Assembly: GCA_020633205.1 (NCBI GenBank)
Contig: JACKEB010000016.1
Location: 310,001 to 374,000 of the forward strand
Source of the DNA: Polyangiaceae bacterium
Lineage (GTDB): Bacteria; Myxococcota_A; Polyangia; Polyangiales; Polyangiaceae
DNA length: 64,000 nucleotides
Direction: 5' to 3'
Under the pieces are notes generated by a model, which saw nothing but the letters and a program-made list of their open reading frames with translations, was not told the origin of the DNA and did no database searches. The translations under genes and the position numbers were made by a program. Of this stretch, positions 26,688 to 35,506 are shown piece by piece (positions within the stretch are counted from its first letter, which is position 1; the number at the start of each line of letters is the position of its first letter).

Positions 26688-27485
26688 CTACTCGCGGCGG
26701 GCGATGCTCGTGACGAGCAGCGCGCCGATGCGGTCTGCCCAAGACAGCTGGCCTGGGCGTTGCTCGAGATCACGCAACAACGTCTCGAGTACCGCGATCC
26801 AAGCCTCGATGTCGTTGCCTGGTTCCAGCTCTCTCCGCCGGGCGAGCACGGACAGCCACTCCGCAACGCCTCGCCGAAAGTCGCGCTCGCTCTCGTCTAG
26901 CAGCGTCTGGGCGTCCTCTGGGCCCGCGCGCCGCAACCAGGCGAGCGCCATGGTCGTGCGGGGAACCGCACGGCAAAACTCCAAGCGACGCCTGAGCAAG
27001 AGATCCACACCGAGTCGAAGCTCGATTGCTGCGCCTCCCCCACGGGTACCCTCACTTCGCGATCCGCCGCGCGCCGGCGCTTGCCCCTCTCCCCCCCACA
27101 AACCGGAAGTGTCGTAGAGGCCGGTGAGGTACTCCGCGATGGCGACCAAGAGGTCGCGCTTGTGGGAGAAATGCCAGCTGATGCTGCTTTTGGCTACGCC
27201 CGCCGCAGCGGCGAGCTCCGCAACCGACGGTGCCCCTTCACCGCTCGTGCCCCACTGGGCTAGCGCGAGGTGCACCAAGCGTTCGCGCAGGGACTCTGGG
27301 GCATGGGCGCCTCGAGTTTCCTCAAGGATACGTCGCAGGCGCTGCTTGTCGCCCAGATGGCGCACCACGGTGGGTCGGCTGACACCCGCTCGTTCTGCCA
27401 CATCGATGATCGCGATGCGGTCTAGAGGACGTTCGTGGGCCAACTCGGCCAGTGCGACGAGCAGGCGCTGCTTGGTCGTGGTCAC
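26688..27485 (-). CDS. TetR-type regulator with two tandem helix-turn-helix domains
   Basis: 265 residues. Two complete TetR-like DNA-binding units occur in one chain: residues ~5-52 ('DVAERAGVSRPTVVRHLGDK') and ~63-115 ('ELAAAAGVAKSSISWHFSHK'). Most TetR proteins have only one. A Gly/Arg-rich linker follows (~125-145), then a helical domain ('LGVDLLLRRRLEFC...') typical of a TetR ligand/dimer domain. It ends just after the sigma54 activator gene begins its own stop region (4-base spacing), so the two minus-strand genes may be co-transcribed. The effector is unknown. Confidence 0.75.
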   Translation of the reverse strand: MTTTKQRLLVALAELAHERPLDRIAIIDVAERAGVSRPTVVRHLGDKQRLRRILEETRGAHAPESLRERLVHLALAQWGTSGEGAPSVAELAAAAGVAKSSISWHFSHKRDLLVAIAEYLTGLYDTSGLWGGEGQAPARGGSRSEGTRGGGAAIELRLGVDLLLRRRLEFCRAVPRTTMALAWLRRAGPEDAQTLLDESERDFRRGVAEWLSVLARRRELEPGNDIEAWIAVLETLLRDLEQRPGQLSWADRIGALLVTSIARRE

Positions 27486-27488
27486 CGC

Positions 27489-29348
27489 TCAGGAGTCGCG
27501 CTCAGCGCCGCCAGTCGCTCCGCTTGGCATGGGATTCTGCTCTTTCTCGAGGTAGCGGAAGATGGTTCGCGGATCGACGCCCAGGTCACGGGCCGTCTGA
27601 GTGCGGTTGCCGTTGTTGCGCTCGAGCACTTCGAGCACATAGCGACGCTGGAAGTCTTCTTTGGCCTTCTCGAGGGGGACGATGGGCTCCTGCGCCTCGG
27701 GGCCGAGGTCCATGTCCTCGGGGGAGAGCAGGCTCTGGTCGCACAACACGAGCGCCTTCTTGATGCGGTTTTCCAGCTGCCGGATGTTGCCCGGCCAGTT
27801 GTACTTTTTGATCGCCGCCAGCGCCTGAGGGGAGTAGCCGCGCACGCTGCTCGCCATCTCGTCAGCGTACTTGCTGAGCAGCGCCTTGGCGATGATGAAG
27901 ACGTCGTCTCCGCGGTCTCTGAGCGGCGGGAGCCACAGGTTGACGACGTTGAGCCGGTAGTACAGATCCTCGCGGAACTCCCCGGTCTTGATCATCTCGT
28001 CCAAGTTGCGGTTCGTTGCGGCGACGATGCGGATGTCGCACTTCTCGGGCTTGCTGTCTCCGACGCGCATCACGACGCGCTCTTGGATGGCGCGCAGGAG
28101 CTTCACCTGGAGGGACAAGGGCAGCTCCCCCACCTCGTCCAGGAACAATGTGCCACCGTCGGCCTGCTGAAACTTGCCGGGACGACTCGCGATGGCACCC
28201 GTGAATGCGCCCTTCACGTGGCCGAACATCTCGCTCTCGATCAGGTTCTCCGGGATGGCGCCGCAATTCACGGTGATGAATGGCCCGCGCTCACGATTGC
28301 TGCGGCGATGGATCTCCCGGGCGATCAGCTCCTTGCCGGTGCCCGTTTCCCCGGTGATCAACACACCGATGTCCGTCGCGGCCACTTTCTGCAGCTTGCG
28401 GAAGACTTCCATCATCGAGGGGCACGCACCAATGATCTGCCCGAAGCGCTTGTCACTGAGCTCCGCCTCGAGCTTGCGCTTGTCGGCGCGGAGCGCCGTC
28501 AGCAGCATCGCGTTCTGCAAGATGAGCGACGCCTGCCCCGCAAACACCGTGAGCACATCCAGCTGATTGCGCTCGAACAGGTGCTTCACTTCGTCATTCG
28601 CCACGTAGAGCGCACCGATGACGTTGCCTTGGCTGAGCAGCGGGGCACACATCACGCTGGAGAGCTGCAGGGCCATCACGCTTTCGCTCGATCCGAAGGT
28701 GGTGTCGCTCAGCGCATCGCTCACGATCACCGGACGCTTCGAGTCGATCACTCGCCGCACGATGCTGTCGCTGATCTGGCCCGAGGGATCCTCGATGGCC
28801 TCGCGGCGCACATGACGTGAAGCGCGGACCCGGGGCGTGCTCTGGGACTCTTCCGGGTCCACCAGCAGCACGACACCACGCTTGGCCCCGGTGAACTCCA
28901 CCACGGCGTCTAGCAGCGTCTCGAGCAAGTCGTCGACCGAAGCCGTCGTCATCAGTCGCTCGCTGAAAGCGTGCAACTTGCGCAAGCCGCTGACCTCGTT
29001 GATGCCCGACGGCGCGCCGCCGCTTTCGGTTGTTTCCTCGCGGCTCGGGCGCGGCAGCTCGCTGAACATGCTGAAGCCGAGGTGCGCCTCACCCAGGGTT
29101 AGACGGTCCCCATCGACGAGCCGAGCGCGCCGCTTCTTCTTCCCGTTGATCAGAATGTCGGCTTGGCGATCCAGCTCTTCGAGCTGAAAGTCTCGGCCGT
29201 TGAACACCACCTGCGCGTGGTGGTCTGCAACGCTGCGATCGGGGACGTGAACGTCGTTGCCCAGGGCTCGACCGATGGTGGTCACCGGCTTGGTGATGGG
29301 CACCAGGATCGGCTGACCCTGGGGCGCGAAGTAACGGATGATCGCCAT
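27489..29348 (-). CDS. Sigma54-dependent transcriptional activator (FHA-GAF-AAA+-Fis)
   Basis: 619 residues. An N-terminal FHA domain ('IGRALGNDVHVPDRSVADHH', residues ~25-95) binds phospho-threonine. A GAF sensor follows (~125-285). The AAA+ domain (~310-550) contains Walker A GETGTGKE near 333, the GAFTGA loop near 381 that contacts sigma54, and the arginine-finger region 'EFREDLYYRLNVV'. A Fis-type HTH ('NRTQTARDLGVDPRTIFRYL', ~583-605) ends it. FHA-linked enhancer-binding proteins are characteristic of myxobacterial development and signalling, and are usually controlled by Ser/Thr kinases. Targets are unknown. Confidence 0.92.
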   Translation of the reverse strand: MAIIRYFAPQGQPILVPITKPVTTIGRALGNDVHVPDRSVADHHAQVVFNGRDFQLEELDRQADILINGKKKRRARLVDGDRLTLGEAHLGFSMFSELPRPSREETTESGGAPSGINEVSGLRKLHAFSERLMTTASVDDLLETLLDAVVEFTGAKRGVVLLVDPEESQSTPRVRASRHVRREAIEDPSGQISDSIVRRVIDSKRPVIVSDALSDTTFGSSESVMALQLSSVMCAPLLSQGNVIGALYVANDEVKHLFERNQLDVLTVFAGQASLILQNAMLLTALRADKRKLEAELSDKRFGQIIGACPSMMEVFRKLQKVAATDIGVLITGETGTGKELIAREIHRRSNRERGPFITVNCGAIPENLIESEMFGHVKGAFTGAIASRPGKFQQADGGTLFLDEVGELPLSLQVKLLRAIQERVVMRVGDSKPEKCDIRIVAATNRNLDEMIKTGEFREDLYYRLNVVNLWLPPLRDRGDDVFIIAKALLSKYADEMASSVRGYSPQALAAIKKYNWPGNIRQLENRIKKALVLCDQSLLSPEDMDLGPEAQEPIVPLEKAKEDFQRRYVLEVLERNNGNRTQTARDLGVDPRTIFRYLEKEQNPMPSGATGGAERDS

Positions 29349-29479
29349 GGAGTGGCAGGGACCTTAGCCCGGAATCCAAACCTCGGACAGGCTTGGTTTC
29401 AGAGGGATAACTGCGACGTCTCCAGAGGCGCGCTTGCTGCGACGGCTGTGACCTGCAGCAGCGAGCCGTGGTGCGTCAA

Positions 29480-30634
29480 TCAGAAGATCTGCCCACCAAC
29501 CTGCATGCCGAACGCATTGGAATCCGCGAACGGCGCGACGTAGTCGATGCTGACGCCGGGTGTGGCGCGCGCGTACTCGGTCGCGCGCTGCTCGTTCGCG
29601 CCGAAGTCCGATGGATCCGAGGAGAAGATCGCACCTGCCGCTAGGCCGAGGGTCGTGGCCGTGCCCGTGAAGATCAATCCTCGCTTGGCTGGTGGCCCGC
29701 CATCGCCCGCGTAGAACAGGAATACGGGCAGCGAAGCAGCAGCGCCAATGCCGGCGCCGGCCCACATCCACGACAAGCTCTCCCAGCTGGGAATGTAGAC
29801 CGCGGACAACCCGGCGGTCGCGGCCAGACCAAGGTTGAACCCGATCAGACCACCCAACGCGGCCTTGTCATTCGCTTGACCGTAATCCTGATCGGCGTTG
29901 CTGGCGCCGTATCCGAACATCGCACCGATGGCAGTTCCCCACACCGTGCCGCTCGAGACGAACATCGCCGTCTTGGGCGACGGTTCTTCGTAGTACGCCA
30001 GCGCGTACCCACCGACCGCGCCAAGCGTGGCGCCGAGCGACACCGAGCGCGCAAGACCCCTGAAGCCCCAGGCGTCTTGTTCGTCCGCGGTGACGAACTG
30101 ATAGCCGGCGATCCCGATCCCCTCGCCTGCACCGATCACCATGCCAGCAGCGATCGTGCTCGGCATGCCGCGTGGCATCTCCGGGTCGTCCAGGAAGTAG
30201 ACACCCACCGGAGCGGCCACACCCAAAATCGCGGGTGGGATCAAGGCGAGTCCCGGGTCATCGAGTCCAGCCTCTGCGTCAATCCAGACGCCGAGCCCCA
30301 CACCATAGGCCACCGACGTCCCGTAGAGCGTCCCGATCTCCAGGTCCGTCGAGCGAGCCTTTCCTCGCGGAACCGTGGGTTGGGGATAGTAGCCCGGCTG
30401 CCCATAGGGCTGCTGTCCGGGGTATGGCTGCTGTTGCGGGGGATATTGCTGGGGCGGATATTGCTGGGGCGGATACTGTTGAGGAGGGTACTGCTGAGGC
30501 GGATACTGTTGCGGGGGATACTGCGCTGCTGCGTGATCGCTCAGGCTGAACACCCCCAGCGCAAGCAAGGCGCTCGCACAGCGCGCGGCGCGCCGTGAGT
30601 TACTCGCGTTTGGTTTCGACGATCCGGCTCTCAT
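29480..30634 (-). CDS. Membrane protein with N-terminal QYPPQ repeats
   Basis: 384 residues. A signal peptide ends near 'SDHAAAQYPP'. Six or more QYPPQ pentapeptide repeats (DNA repeat at 30434-30523) precede a Pro/Gly/Tyr-rich linker. The remainder has about eight Gly/Ala-rich hydrophobic stretches ('GTSVAYGVGLGVWIDAEAGL', 'AAGMVIGAGEGIGIAGYQFV', 'LGATLGAVGGYALAYYE') suggestive of a membrane or surface protein. The C-terminus 'NAFGMQVGGQIF' ends in aromatic Phe, as outer-membrane proteins often do. No family was recognised. Confidence 0.6.
   Translation of the reverse strand: MRAGSSKPNASNSRRAARCASALLALGVFSLSDHAAAQYPPQQYPPQQYPPQQYPPQQYPPQQYPPQQQPYPGQQPYGQPGYYPQPTVPRGKARSTDLEIGTLYGTSVAYGVGLGVWIDAEAGLDDPGLALIPPAILGVAAPVGVYFLDDPEMPRGMPSTIAAGMVIGAGEGIGIAGYQFVTADEQDAWGFRGLARSVSLGATLGAVGGYALAYYEEPSPKTAMFVSSGTVWGTAIGAMFGYGASNADQDYGQANDKAALGGLIGFNLGLAATAGLSAVYIPSWESLSWMWAGAGIGAAASLPVFLFYAGDGGPPAKRGLIFTGTATTLGLAAGAIFSSDPSDFGANEQRATEYARATPGVSIDYVAPFADSNAFGMQVGGQIF
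30434..30523 (-). repeat. 15-base tandem repeat encoding QYPPQ units
   Basis: About six copies of a 15-base unit on the minus strand encode QYPPQ. Units differ at third positions (ATT/ACT, GGG/GGC), so they are not a very recent expansion. The repeat lies inside the 29480-30634 gene. Confidence 0.75.
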
Positions 30635-30690
30635 GGGCTTTCAGTTTGGACACGTACCGCGATGGCGAGATTCAATCCAGTTTCTCTCGC

Positions 30691-31734
30691 TCAGTCGAGC
30701 TCACGCTTGAGAGGTCGCGTGAGGACGTCTTCCACGGCTCGATGCGGGGACTTGCCCTCGTAGAGCACTCGGTAGACCTCGAAGCAGATGGGCAGCTCAA
30801 CCCCCAGGCGTTGGGCGAGATCGTAGGTGCTGCGAGCGGTTTTGACGCCCTCCGCAACGTGACCCAGGCCGCCCAGCACGTCGCTCAACTCGCGGCCGCG
30901 ACCGAGCTCGAAGCCGACAGTGCGGTTACGGCTGAGTTCGCCCGTGCAGGTCAGCACGAGATCGCCCATGCCCGCGAGGCCCGCCAGGGTGAGCGGATTG
31001 CCCTGTTTGGCCACCGCGAGACGGCTCAGCTCCGCAAGCCCTCGAGTGATCAACGCCGCGCGGGTGTTGTTACCGAACCCCAAACCGTCGCAGGCACCCG
31101 CAGCGATCGCGATCACGTTCTTCAGTGCGCCGCCGACCTCTACTCCCACAGGGTCGTCACTGGAATACACGCGGAAACGCCCGGTAGCGAAGTGCTGCTG
31201 CAGGCGCTCGGCGAGCTCCGGATCGTGCGCCGCGATGACGATGTTCGTGGGCACGCCCGAGGCGACTTCCTTCGCAAAGCTTGGGCCGCTCAACACGCCC
31301 ACCCGCGCACTCGCCTGCGACCCGAGGACATCGACGATGACCTCGTTCATCAGCATCAAGCTGCCCTGCTCGATGCCTTTGGTCGCGGTGACCAGGCTCG
31401 CGCTCGGGGGAATCAGCTCCCGCGCCCGCTCCAAGGTCTCTCGAAAGACGTCGGAAGGCACGACCAGCAGGACCACTTCAGCCTCGGCCAGCGCCACGCC
31501 CAGGTCGCTCGTGATCTGCATGCTTGGCGGCAGGGGAAACCCAGGCAAGAACTCCTGGTTCTCCTGCTCCTGGCGCATGCGCTCGGCGTGAGGCTCTTGC
31601 CAGGTCCAGAGTGAGACAGGCAGGCCTTTGCCCGCGAGCAGGAGCGCCAGTGCGGTACCCCACGCGCCGGCGCCGATCACGGCGGTCTTCGCGCCCGGAC
31701 GGTCGACACCAACAGGCTCTGAGTGCTGCGTCAT
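30691..31734 (-). CDS. gpsA: Glycerol-3-phosphate dehydrogenase [NAD(P)+]
   Basis: 347 residues, family length. The NAD(P) site is 'AVIGAGAWGTALALLLAGKG', the central part includes 'VLSGPSFAKEVASGVPTNIV', and the catalytic Lys is in 'ALKNVIAIAAGACDGLGFGN'. 'GNNTRAALITRGLAEL' is the substrate loop. It reduces dihydroxyacetone phosphate to sn-glycerol-3-phosphate for phospholipid synthesis in the cytoplasm. It lies divergent from the lipoprotein gene at 31817 and is not linked to plsY here. Confidence 0.94.
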   Translation of the reverse strand: MTQHSEPVGVDRPGAKTAVIGAGAWGTALALLLAGKGLPVSLWTWQEPHAERMRQEQENQEFLPGFPLPPSMQITSDLGVALAEAEVVLLVVPSDVFRETLERARELIPPSASLVTATKGIEQGSLMLMNEVIVDVLGSQASARVGVLSGPSFAKEVASGVPTNIVIAAHDPELAERLQQHFATGRFRVYSSDDPVGVEVGGALKNVIAIAAGACDGLGFGNNTRAALITRGLAELSRLAVAKQGNPLTLAGLAGMGDLVLTCTGELSRNRTVGFELGRGRELSDVLGGLGHVAEGVKTARSTYDLAQRLGVELPICFEVYRVLYEGKSPHRAVEDVLTRPLKRELD

Positions 31735-31816
31735 CGGGAGCGACTCTGAAACCAGCTCGCGCTGGCTGTCAACGGAAGGCCTGGACTCAGCCGACGCTTT
31801 GCTATGCTGCGCCGCG

Positions 31817-32896
31817 ATGCGCCTGAAACGTTTTGCTTGGTTGTGTGCCGCGAGTCTGCTCGCGCCAGCGTTGGTTGGCTGTCCAAATCAGGAGGCCTTG
31901 GGGTACGACGCGGTGACGGTGCTCGGCCCCGGCGTGATCAACGACCCCGAGAACCGCTCGTTGCGCTTCGACATCTTGAAGTTTGGTCTCGACCGCTTCT
32001 GCTTCGAGATGACCCGCCGCGGTGTGCCACTGAAGCTGGCAGACGACCAGCCAGTCGCCGGTCGCTTCTTTGCGGACAGCTGTCAGTCCCAGCTGATCGA
32101 CGAAGAGAACCGCAAGAGCATCGTCGTGCAGTACTCCGGCAAAGGCTACGGCTGGACAAGCCTGAGCTCGCGCATCGGCTTCACCAGCTCGGGGCTCATC
32201 GAGTACGCGCCGGACTTCCGCGTCAAGGATGACGCGATGTACATCTATTTCCGCCCGAGAAATATTCAGGCGACGAACTTCAACGTGGGCTTGGTCGAGT
32301 CGAGCTTCGCCAAGGCTGGAATGTCGCTCGCGGGCTTCGATGCCAACGCGGCGGGACGCAAGCTCGTCGACTCCCAGCTGAGCCGTGGCTTCACCGTGAT
32401 TCGCTACAGCGACAAGGGTGAAACCGACTTCGGGATGGGCGTGATCGCTTTGGGCGGCAAACCCTTCAAGCCCTTCCAGGTGAGCAAGACCTCCAAGGTC
32501 GCTCTCGAGAACAACCGAACCGAGGTCCACCAAGGGCAACAGGAGTTCATCGGCGGCTTCGAAGTCACCGACGACGATCAGGCGCTGTACTTCACCGCGG
32601 CGCTCGACGGCGCCGCCGCCGTGGACGTGTTCGTGCTCCCCAAAGGACCCGGCGATCAGATGCTTCAGCAATACGTCACGAACCCAGGCCCGGCCGCGCT
32701 GCCCATGCAGCCGCTGCTGGACAACGTCGTGACCCAGGGCCAGCCGTGGAAGGGCTACCTGCCGCTGCCCAAGGGGATCTACTACCTGATTGTGGACAAT
32801 GCTTCCGGGGTCGGACAGACCAACCCGCCGCAAGTGGCAGGCGACGATCGAGCCGCAAAGCTCGACTACCTGGTTCAGCTCGGGGACCGGCAGTAG
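31817..32896 (+). CDS. Lineage-specific lipoprotein
   Basis: 359 residues from the ATG at 31817, where the signal peptide and lipobox 'APALVGCPN' make sense; earlier in-frame starts overlap the gpsA promoter region. The mature protein is mostly beta-structured ('FTVIRYSDKGETDFGMGVIA', 'ALYFTAALDGAAAVDVFVLP'), with a C-terminal 'LPLPKGIYYLIVDNASGVGQ'. No family was recognised. It ends about 100 bases before the signal peptidase gene on the same strand. Confidence 0.6.
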   Translation: MRLKRFAWLCAASLLAPALVGCPNQEALGYDAVTVLGPGVINDPENRSLRFDILKFGLDRFCFEMTRRGVPLKLADDQPVAGRFFADSCQSQLIDEENRKSIVVQYSGKGYGWTSLSSRIGFTSSGLIEYAPDFRVKDDAMYIYFRPRNIQATNFNVGLVESSFAKAGMSLAGFDANAAGRKLVDSQLSRGFTVIRYSDKGETDFGMGVIALGGKPFKPFQVSKTSKVALENNRTEVHQGQQEFIGGFEVTDDDQALYFTAALDGAAAVDVFVLPKGPGDQMLQQYVTNPGPAALPMQPLLDNVVTQGQPWKGYLPLPKGIYYLIVDNASGVGQTNPPQVAGDDRAAKLDYLVQLGDRQ

Positions 32897-32998
32897 CTTG
32901 CCCAGCGGGCCTCTCCCCCCAAAAAACCCGCCCCGGCTCCGTGCTCGAGCCCGGGAGGTTGCCCAGAGTCAGTCCGACAGGTAAGAGAGTCCCGCGCT

Positions 32999-34321
32999 TT
33001 GGCCGACTCCACTACTTCCGTGCGCCCGCAACCTGCTCTGCGGTACGTGTTCCTGCTGGTCTGGTTCTTCCTGATACCGCTTGCGGTCGCCTGGCTTGCG
33101 GTGACTGTGCTGGCCGCGTCCGACGACACAGACACACTGAGCCTGCTCGGGCGCATGGCGTGGTTGATCAAGGAGCAGCCAGTACCGGCGGGGATCGCGT
33201 TCTTCACGATCGTGGAGATGGTGCTGTATCACTATCGGCATCAACTCCCGTTGTCGAAGCACCTCGGTGTTGGTGGACGCGCAGACGTGCCCCCAAAGCT
33301 ACGCCGCGACTACGAGCACGCGGCTCAGCTCCTGGACGAAGCCGCACGGATACTCGATCGCCGCGCGGAACAAGTGAAGCGGCTGGTGAAGACCAGCGCC
33401 CGAGAGGAGCTCGACTTCGCCCTGGAGACGCTGCGCGTGGAGCTCGAGCGCATCCCCTTCGATGAAACCGGTTTCGAGAAAGCGTACGAGAGCGCGAGCG
33501 TGCTGGTGGATCGGCACTTGTCTCCGTGGCGCAAGAGCGAGGTGCGCGAGTACGCGGAGTCGATTGGCGTCGCGATCCTCGTGGCGTTGTTGCTCAGAGA
33601 GTTCGTCGTCGAGGCCTTCAAGATCCCGAGCGGGTCGATGCTGCCCACGCTGCAGCTTCAGGATCACATCTTCGTCAACAAGTTCGCTTACGGCCCGAAG
33701 CTGCGTTTCACGGACACGCGCTTGTTCGCGAGTCTGCCGCCGAAGCGCGGCGATGTGATGGTGTTCATCTACCCCGATCCGAACCCCGACAACGTACGCC
33801 AGGACTACATCAAGCGCGTCATCGCGCTGCCTGGAGACACGCTGGCAGTCCAAGACGGACACCCGATCCTCAATGGTTGGAAGGTGCCCTACTGCAAGGT
33901 GGGCCACTACGAATACATGGAGGGCGACGATCCGCGTCAGGGTGACCTCTTCGTCGAGTTCCTCGGGGATATGAGCTACCTCACGCTGTTTCAGGACGGC
34001 GAGCGCGATCAGTACGAGGGTCCCTACAAGGTCAAGCCCGGCGAGGTTTGGGTGCTCGGCGACAACCGCAACAACTCTCAGGACTCTCGCGCGTGGAATG
34101 GCGGTCGAGGTGGCGGTGTGCCCTTCGACAACATCAAGGGTCGCGCGATGTTCGTGTGGCTCTCGAGCGGCGAGCTGACGTTGGACCGGGTAGGACTGAA
34201 CGTGATGGGTAAGCCCACGCTCCCGAAGCACGACAAGGCCGAGCTGCACGCGGCGGTCGATCGCTGCCTCAAGCAACGCCCGCCCGTGTCTGAAACCACA
34301 CCGCCTGCCCCCAAAGACTGA
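32999..34321 (+). CDS. lepB: Signal peptidase I with long N-terminal extension
   Basis: 440 residues from a TTG start; a GTG at 33020 is the alternative. The catalytic Ser213 is in 'IPSGSMLPTLQLQDHIFVNK', the general base Lys272 is in 'KRVIALPGDTLAV', and box E is 'GDNRNNSQDSRAWNGG'. Two membrane helices occur near the N-terminus ('FLLVWFFLIPLAVAWLAVTV' and 'GIAFFTIVEMVLY') and a third just before the catalytic serine ('ESIGVAILVALLLREFVVEA'). A ~100-residue helical, charged insert separates them. It cleaves signal peptides of exported proteins at the periplasmic face. The insertion and an early Ser of about residue 90 in E. coli versus 213 here are notable. Confidence 0.9.
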   Translation: MADSTTSVRPQPALRYVFLLVWFFLIPLAVAWLAVTVLAASDDTDTLSLLGRMAWLIKEQPVPAGIAFFTIVEMVLYHYRHQLPLSKHLGVGGRADVPPKLRRDYEHAAQLLDEAARILDRRAEQVKRLVKTSAREELDFALETLRVELERIPFDETGFEKAYESASVLVDRHLSPWRKSEVREYAESIGVAILVALLLREFVVEAFKIPSGSMLPTLQLQDHIFVNKFAYGPKLRFTDTRLFASLPPKRGDVMVFIYPDPNPDNVRQDYIKRVIALPGDTLAVQDGHPILNGWKVPYCKVGHYEYMEGDDPRQGDLFVEFLGDMSYLTLFQDGERDQYEGPYKVKPGEVWVLGDNRNNSQDSRAWNGGRGGGVPFDNIKGRAMFVWLSSGELTLDRVGLNVMGKPTLPKHDKAELHAAVDRCLKQRPPVSETTPPAPKD

Positions 34322-34631
34322 GCGTTTCCGCAGGCTCGCTCACAAGGCGTGAGCTGAAACCATCTCGCGTTTTTTTGGACTCGCGCCCGGAGCCTTCGCA
34401 AATGGCGAGCGGTTTGGGGGTGAGGAACGCCTGTGGTCCTCACCGAAGCCCCGCGGCCTGATGTTTCCACGGCGCCTCGTGACGGGCCAGCGCGCGAAGG
34501 TTCAGGCGGCTCCGCTACCGAACGCGAAACCGACGTCCGGCGTTGGGATCAAAAGCCTAGGTCGAACGTATTGCGCTGTGGGCGCCCTCATGGCTTTCGT
34601 GTAGGGTCCGGCCCCGAGGAGGAACTTACGG
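34322..34631. other. 310-base intergenic region with a G-rich motif and hairpin
   Basis: No gene. It holds the fourth copy of GGGGGTGAGG (34416-34425). That copy also forms an inverted repeat, GGTGAGGA (34419-34426) with TCCTCACC (34437-34444). The promoter of the SH3-like lipoprotein gene should lie in the right part. Confidence 0.45.
34416..34444 (+). repeat. GGGGGTGAGG motif copy 4 with hairpin
   Basis: The decamer GGGGGTGAGG occupies 34416-34425 after GGTTT. GGTGAGGA and TCCTCACC form 8-base arms with a 10-base loop, so this copy could fold in RNA. Confidence 0.45.
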
Positions 34632-35300
34632 ATGGTTATCAACCCCGCACGTGCGTCCACTGCCATCGCCGCAGCTGGTCTGATCTTTGCGCTGCTCGCC
34701 TGCAAGAAGGAAGAAGAAGCGCCGGCAGAGCCGTCAGCGACGGCCGCGCCTGAGCCAGCGGCGTCCAGCGCGGAACCCGTTGCAGAAGAGAAGAAGGACG
34801 ACGAGGTCGAGCGCTACGGTGACAAGGAGGTGAAGATGGGCGGCACGGTGCGTGTGCTCCTCAACAACCTCCGCGTGTACAAGAAGGCCGACACTTCAAC
34901 GGACTTCATCGCCACTCTCAACCGGGGCACTCTGGTCAACCTGAAGGCCAGCTACGGGAACTTCCTCCTGATCGAGTACCCGTCGGGCTACAAGCAGCTC
35001 AGCCCCGGCTGGGTCCAAGCGCGCGTCAACAGCCCGCAGCTCAAGACGGAGACCGACGTCAAGCCGGAGGACGTCGAGAGCCAGGACGCTGGCGTGACGC
35101 CGAACCCGTCAGCGAGCGTCGCACCTTCAGCCTCGGCTAGCGCATCCGCTTCGGCTTCCGCGTCCGCGGAGCCCTCAGCGAGCGCCTCCGCAAGCGCGTC
35201 GGCAGAGCCGTCGGCCTCCGCTTCGGCAGCGCCGTCGTCGTCCGCCCCGCTGATCCGCCGCCTGCCCAAGTTGAAGCTGCCCACGCCGGCTGGCACCTGA
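34632..35300 (+). CDS. SH3-like lipoprotein with Ser/Ala repeat tail
   Basis: 222 residues. The ribosome site GAGGA lies seven bases ahead of ATG. The signal peptide ends in the lipobox 'IFALLACKKE'. After an acidic linker comes a small beta domain (~65-130, 'MGGTVRVLLNNLRVYKKADT', 'GTLVNLKASYGNFLLIEYPS') resembling a bacterial SH3 domain. The last third is low-complexity Ser/Ala/Pro ('SASASASASASAEPS'). A strong terminator follows at 35347. It probably sits in the cell envelope with the tail acting as a flexible tether. Confidence 0.65.
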   Translation: MVINPARASTAIAAAGLIFALLACKKEEEAPAEPSATAAPEPAASSAEPVAEEKKDDEVERYGDKEVKMGGTVRVLLNNLRVYKKADTSTDFIATLNRGTLVNLKASYGNFLLIEYPSGYKQLSPGWVQARVNSPQLKTETDVKPEDVESQDAGVTPNPSASVAPSASASASASASASAEPSASASASASAEPSASASAAPSSSAPLIRRLPKLKLPTPAGT

Positions 35301-35346
35301 GTTCAGCGGCAGCTGAGTTCGCTGCCGCCGCACCAACCAGCGCATC

Positions 35347-35381
35347 GACGCCGCCTCGACCGAGGCGGCGTCTGCGTTTTT
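35347..35381 (+). terminator. Rho-independent terminator
   Basis: The perfect 12-base arms GACGCCGCCTCG (35347-35358) and CGAGGCGGCGTC (35361-35372) are followed by TGCGTTTTTG. A second stem, GCGGCAGC/GCTGCCGC, lies just upstream at 35305-35327. Confidence 0.9.
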
Positions 35382-35506
35382 GTCTCGCGCGTTTCCGGTC
35401 AACGCCTGCACAACACTGCTGACGCGCTGCGACGCCCGGCAGCAAAGTATCGGCGCTCAAGGCACTCGGCTTGCTCCCCCTCCACGGAGGGTCGTAGAAG
35501 TCGCCC

